Of a stretch of DNA of 7,532 nucleotides, positions 6,406 through 7,532 are shown one piece after another (the first letter of the stretch is position 1; every line of letters starts with the position of its first letter). Position numbers and translations under genes: made by a program. The stretch comes from Planctomycetota bacterium (GTDB taxonomy: Bacteria > Planctomycetota > Phycisphaerae > UBA1845 > PWPN01), in the NCBI GenBank assembly GCA_020346805.1, contig CP070790.1, forward strand, positions 4,046,108 to 4,053,639, written 5' to 3'. Under the pieces are notes generated by a model. That model saw only the letters and a program-made list of their open reading frames with translations, ran no database searches and was not told the origin of the DNA.

Positions 6406-7532
6406 CTAGTCCTCTCTCGGCTTAAGCGTGATGCAATCGGTTGCCGTAAATGGCGTACCATCCAGCAGTTGACCTTCTATAGTAATGGGAACAACTGTGC
6501 CGGTTTGCATCGCATCCAGACCCAGAGCAAGGATTATCTCACGCCGGTAGAAGTGGATAACCAAATCATTAAGACCATCCGCCCTTGCAATATGGCATTC
6601 ACACTCCTGGCCTTCGACCGGCGTACTCACATCCTCAATCTTCGGCACACGAACCGGGAGAACAGTGCCGTTTATCGAGATTAAGTTAACGTCGATTTCG
6701 TTAGCATCAAAAGATTCCGTGCCGATTATAGCCATGGGGAGCCTGCCCTTATTTCTGTTGTTTACGGTCAGCTGATTCGGACAATCGCCGGGAAGAATGT
6801 CGAGATCGAGAGGTACGACCACAGTTATGTTTACGGTACAGGCACTGGTATTTCCCGCGTCATCCATAGCGGTCAACGTTACTATAGTGTCGCCCGGCGG
6901 GATCTTTGCACCCGCTGGCAGATCTTGTGCACAAACAGGTTCCGTATCACAGCCATCTATGATCGTAGCGAGGGCACATAAGTCCGGAGTTGTTCCCTCC
7001 CAGTTTTCATCTGCCAAGACAGTCTGGTCCGATGGACAGGTAATGACTGGAAAGCCATCATCCCTATGGTCACAGGCATCTCCGATTCCATCCTCGTCAC
7101 AGTCGGCCTGATCGGGATTGATAACATTCGGACAATTGTCACAAGCATCGCCGAGTCCGTCATCGTCAGTATCAACCTGATCGGTGTTCACCTCTGTAGG
7201 ACTATTATCACAATCATTTATTACACCATCGCTATCATCATCCGGCTCACAATCGTCAGGTATTCCATTTTCGTTACAATCACCACCGGGTGTTTCATAT
7301 TGAACGGCTAACATGATAAAGGAGGTGCCGTCGCACAACGCAGGATTGACCCTGGAAGTGGCCACCATGTTGATCATCGCATCTCCACCGGACAATGCAT
7401 TATTGTAATCATCGGCGGATACAACGAGTTGGTCAGTATTTGGCGCGTGGGGACAATCATTGGCTCCCCACTGGAACACAATACCAACTGGTGTTCCATT
7501 AATATCAACACTGATGTATTCATATGATGAGC
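6406..7532 (-). CDS. large secreted protein with TSP3 and HYR modules, 5' end outside the window
   Basis: The frame stays open to the window edge, so only the last 374 or so residues are seen; the true start lies beyond 7532. Residues 1-85 of the visible part contain [25 protein letters not shown] and VNPALC, which look like a beta-sandwich module. Next come [13 protein letters not shown] (84-96), common in planctomycete secreted proteins, and two to three calcium-binding thrombospondin type-3 repeats, [30 protein letters not shown] and [12 protein letters not shown] (97-154). A HYR module follows at about 160-240 ([12 protein letters not shown] to [14 protein letters not shown]). The C-terminal module runs from [10 protein letters not shown] (about 242) to the end, with SFDANEIDV and DLVIHF. 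It is rich in D and C, typical of extracellular calcium-dependent proteins. One repeat reads DNSP where DNCP is usual, so one cysteine is missing. It may be an adhesin, a cell-surface or a polysaccharide-interacting protein; the function is unknown. Confidence 0.85.
   Translation of the reverse strand, partial: SSYEYISVDINGTPVGIVFQWGANDCPHAPNTDQLVVSADDYNNALSGGDAMINMVATSRVNPALCDGTSFIMLAVQYETPGGDCNENGIPDDCEPDDDSDGVINDCDNSPTEVNTDQVDTDDDGLGDACDNCPNVINPDQADCDEDGIGDACDHRDDGFPVITCPSDQTVLADENWEGTTPDLCALATIIDGCDTEPVCAQDLPAGAKIPPGDTIVTLTAMDDAGNTSACTVNITVVVPLDLDILPGDCPNQLTVNNRNKGRLPMAIIGTESFDANEIDVNLISINGTVLPVRVPKIEDVSTPVEGQECECHIARADGLNDLVIHFYRREIILALGLDAMQTGTVVPITIEGQLLDGTPFTATDCITLKPRED

Overview
The window looks like a chromosomal segment of a planctomycete, probably from or near the Phycisphaerae. 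This rests on protein style: a secreted modular protein with the motif [13 protein letters not shown] followed by thrombospondin type-3, HYR and C-terminal [10 protein letters not shown] modules; a DUF6807 (PmoA-like) secreted protein; and a TIM-barrel sugar isomerase/epimerase. The taxon is inferred; there is no rRNA or marker gene here to prove it. Coding density is ordinary, intergenic gaps are 44 to about 300 bases, and no phage, CRISPR array or transposase gene is visible.

Layout from left to right. Positions 1-82 form a long imperfect palindrome resembling a REP-type mobile repeat. A sigma70-like promoter precedes a plus-strand CxxCxxCC (YkgJ-type) metal-cluster protein (283-1548). A second promoter-like element and a structured leader of about 155 bases precede a plus-strand sugar phosphate isomerase/epimerase family protein (1772-2806), which ends in a strong hairpin terminator. 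The terminator is shared with a convergent minus-strand block. Reading that block in its own direction: the 3' part of a large secreted TSP3/HYR protein (7532-6406, cut by the window edge), ispD (6200-5463, with its own promoter candidate), a TPR lipoprotein (5156-4209) and a DUF6807 exported protein (4164-2875).

Functionally, the lipoprotein and the DUF6807 protein are only 44 bases apart and are probably cotranscribed, and both are predicted to be exported. The isomerase/epimerase and DUF6807 are families often met in planctomycete carbohydrate catabolism, and here they meet tail to tail. ispD supplies a step of the non-mevalonate isoprenoid pathway and has no pathway partner beside it. I found no convincing new multi-gene system. 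The points most worth checking are the palindromic element at the left edge, the structured leader before the isomerase, the long unassigned C-terminal part of the CxxCxxCC protein, and the lipoprotein/DUF6807 pair.
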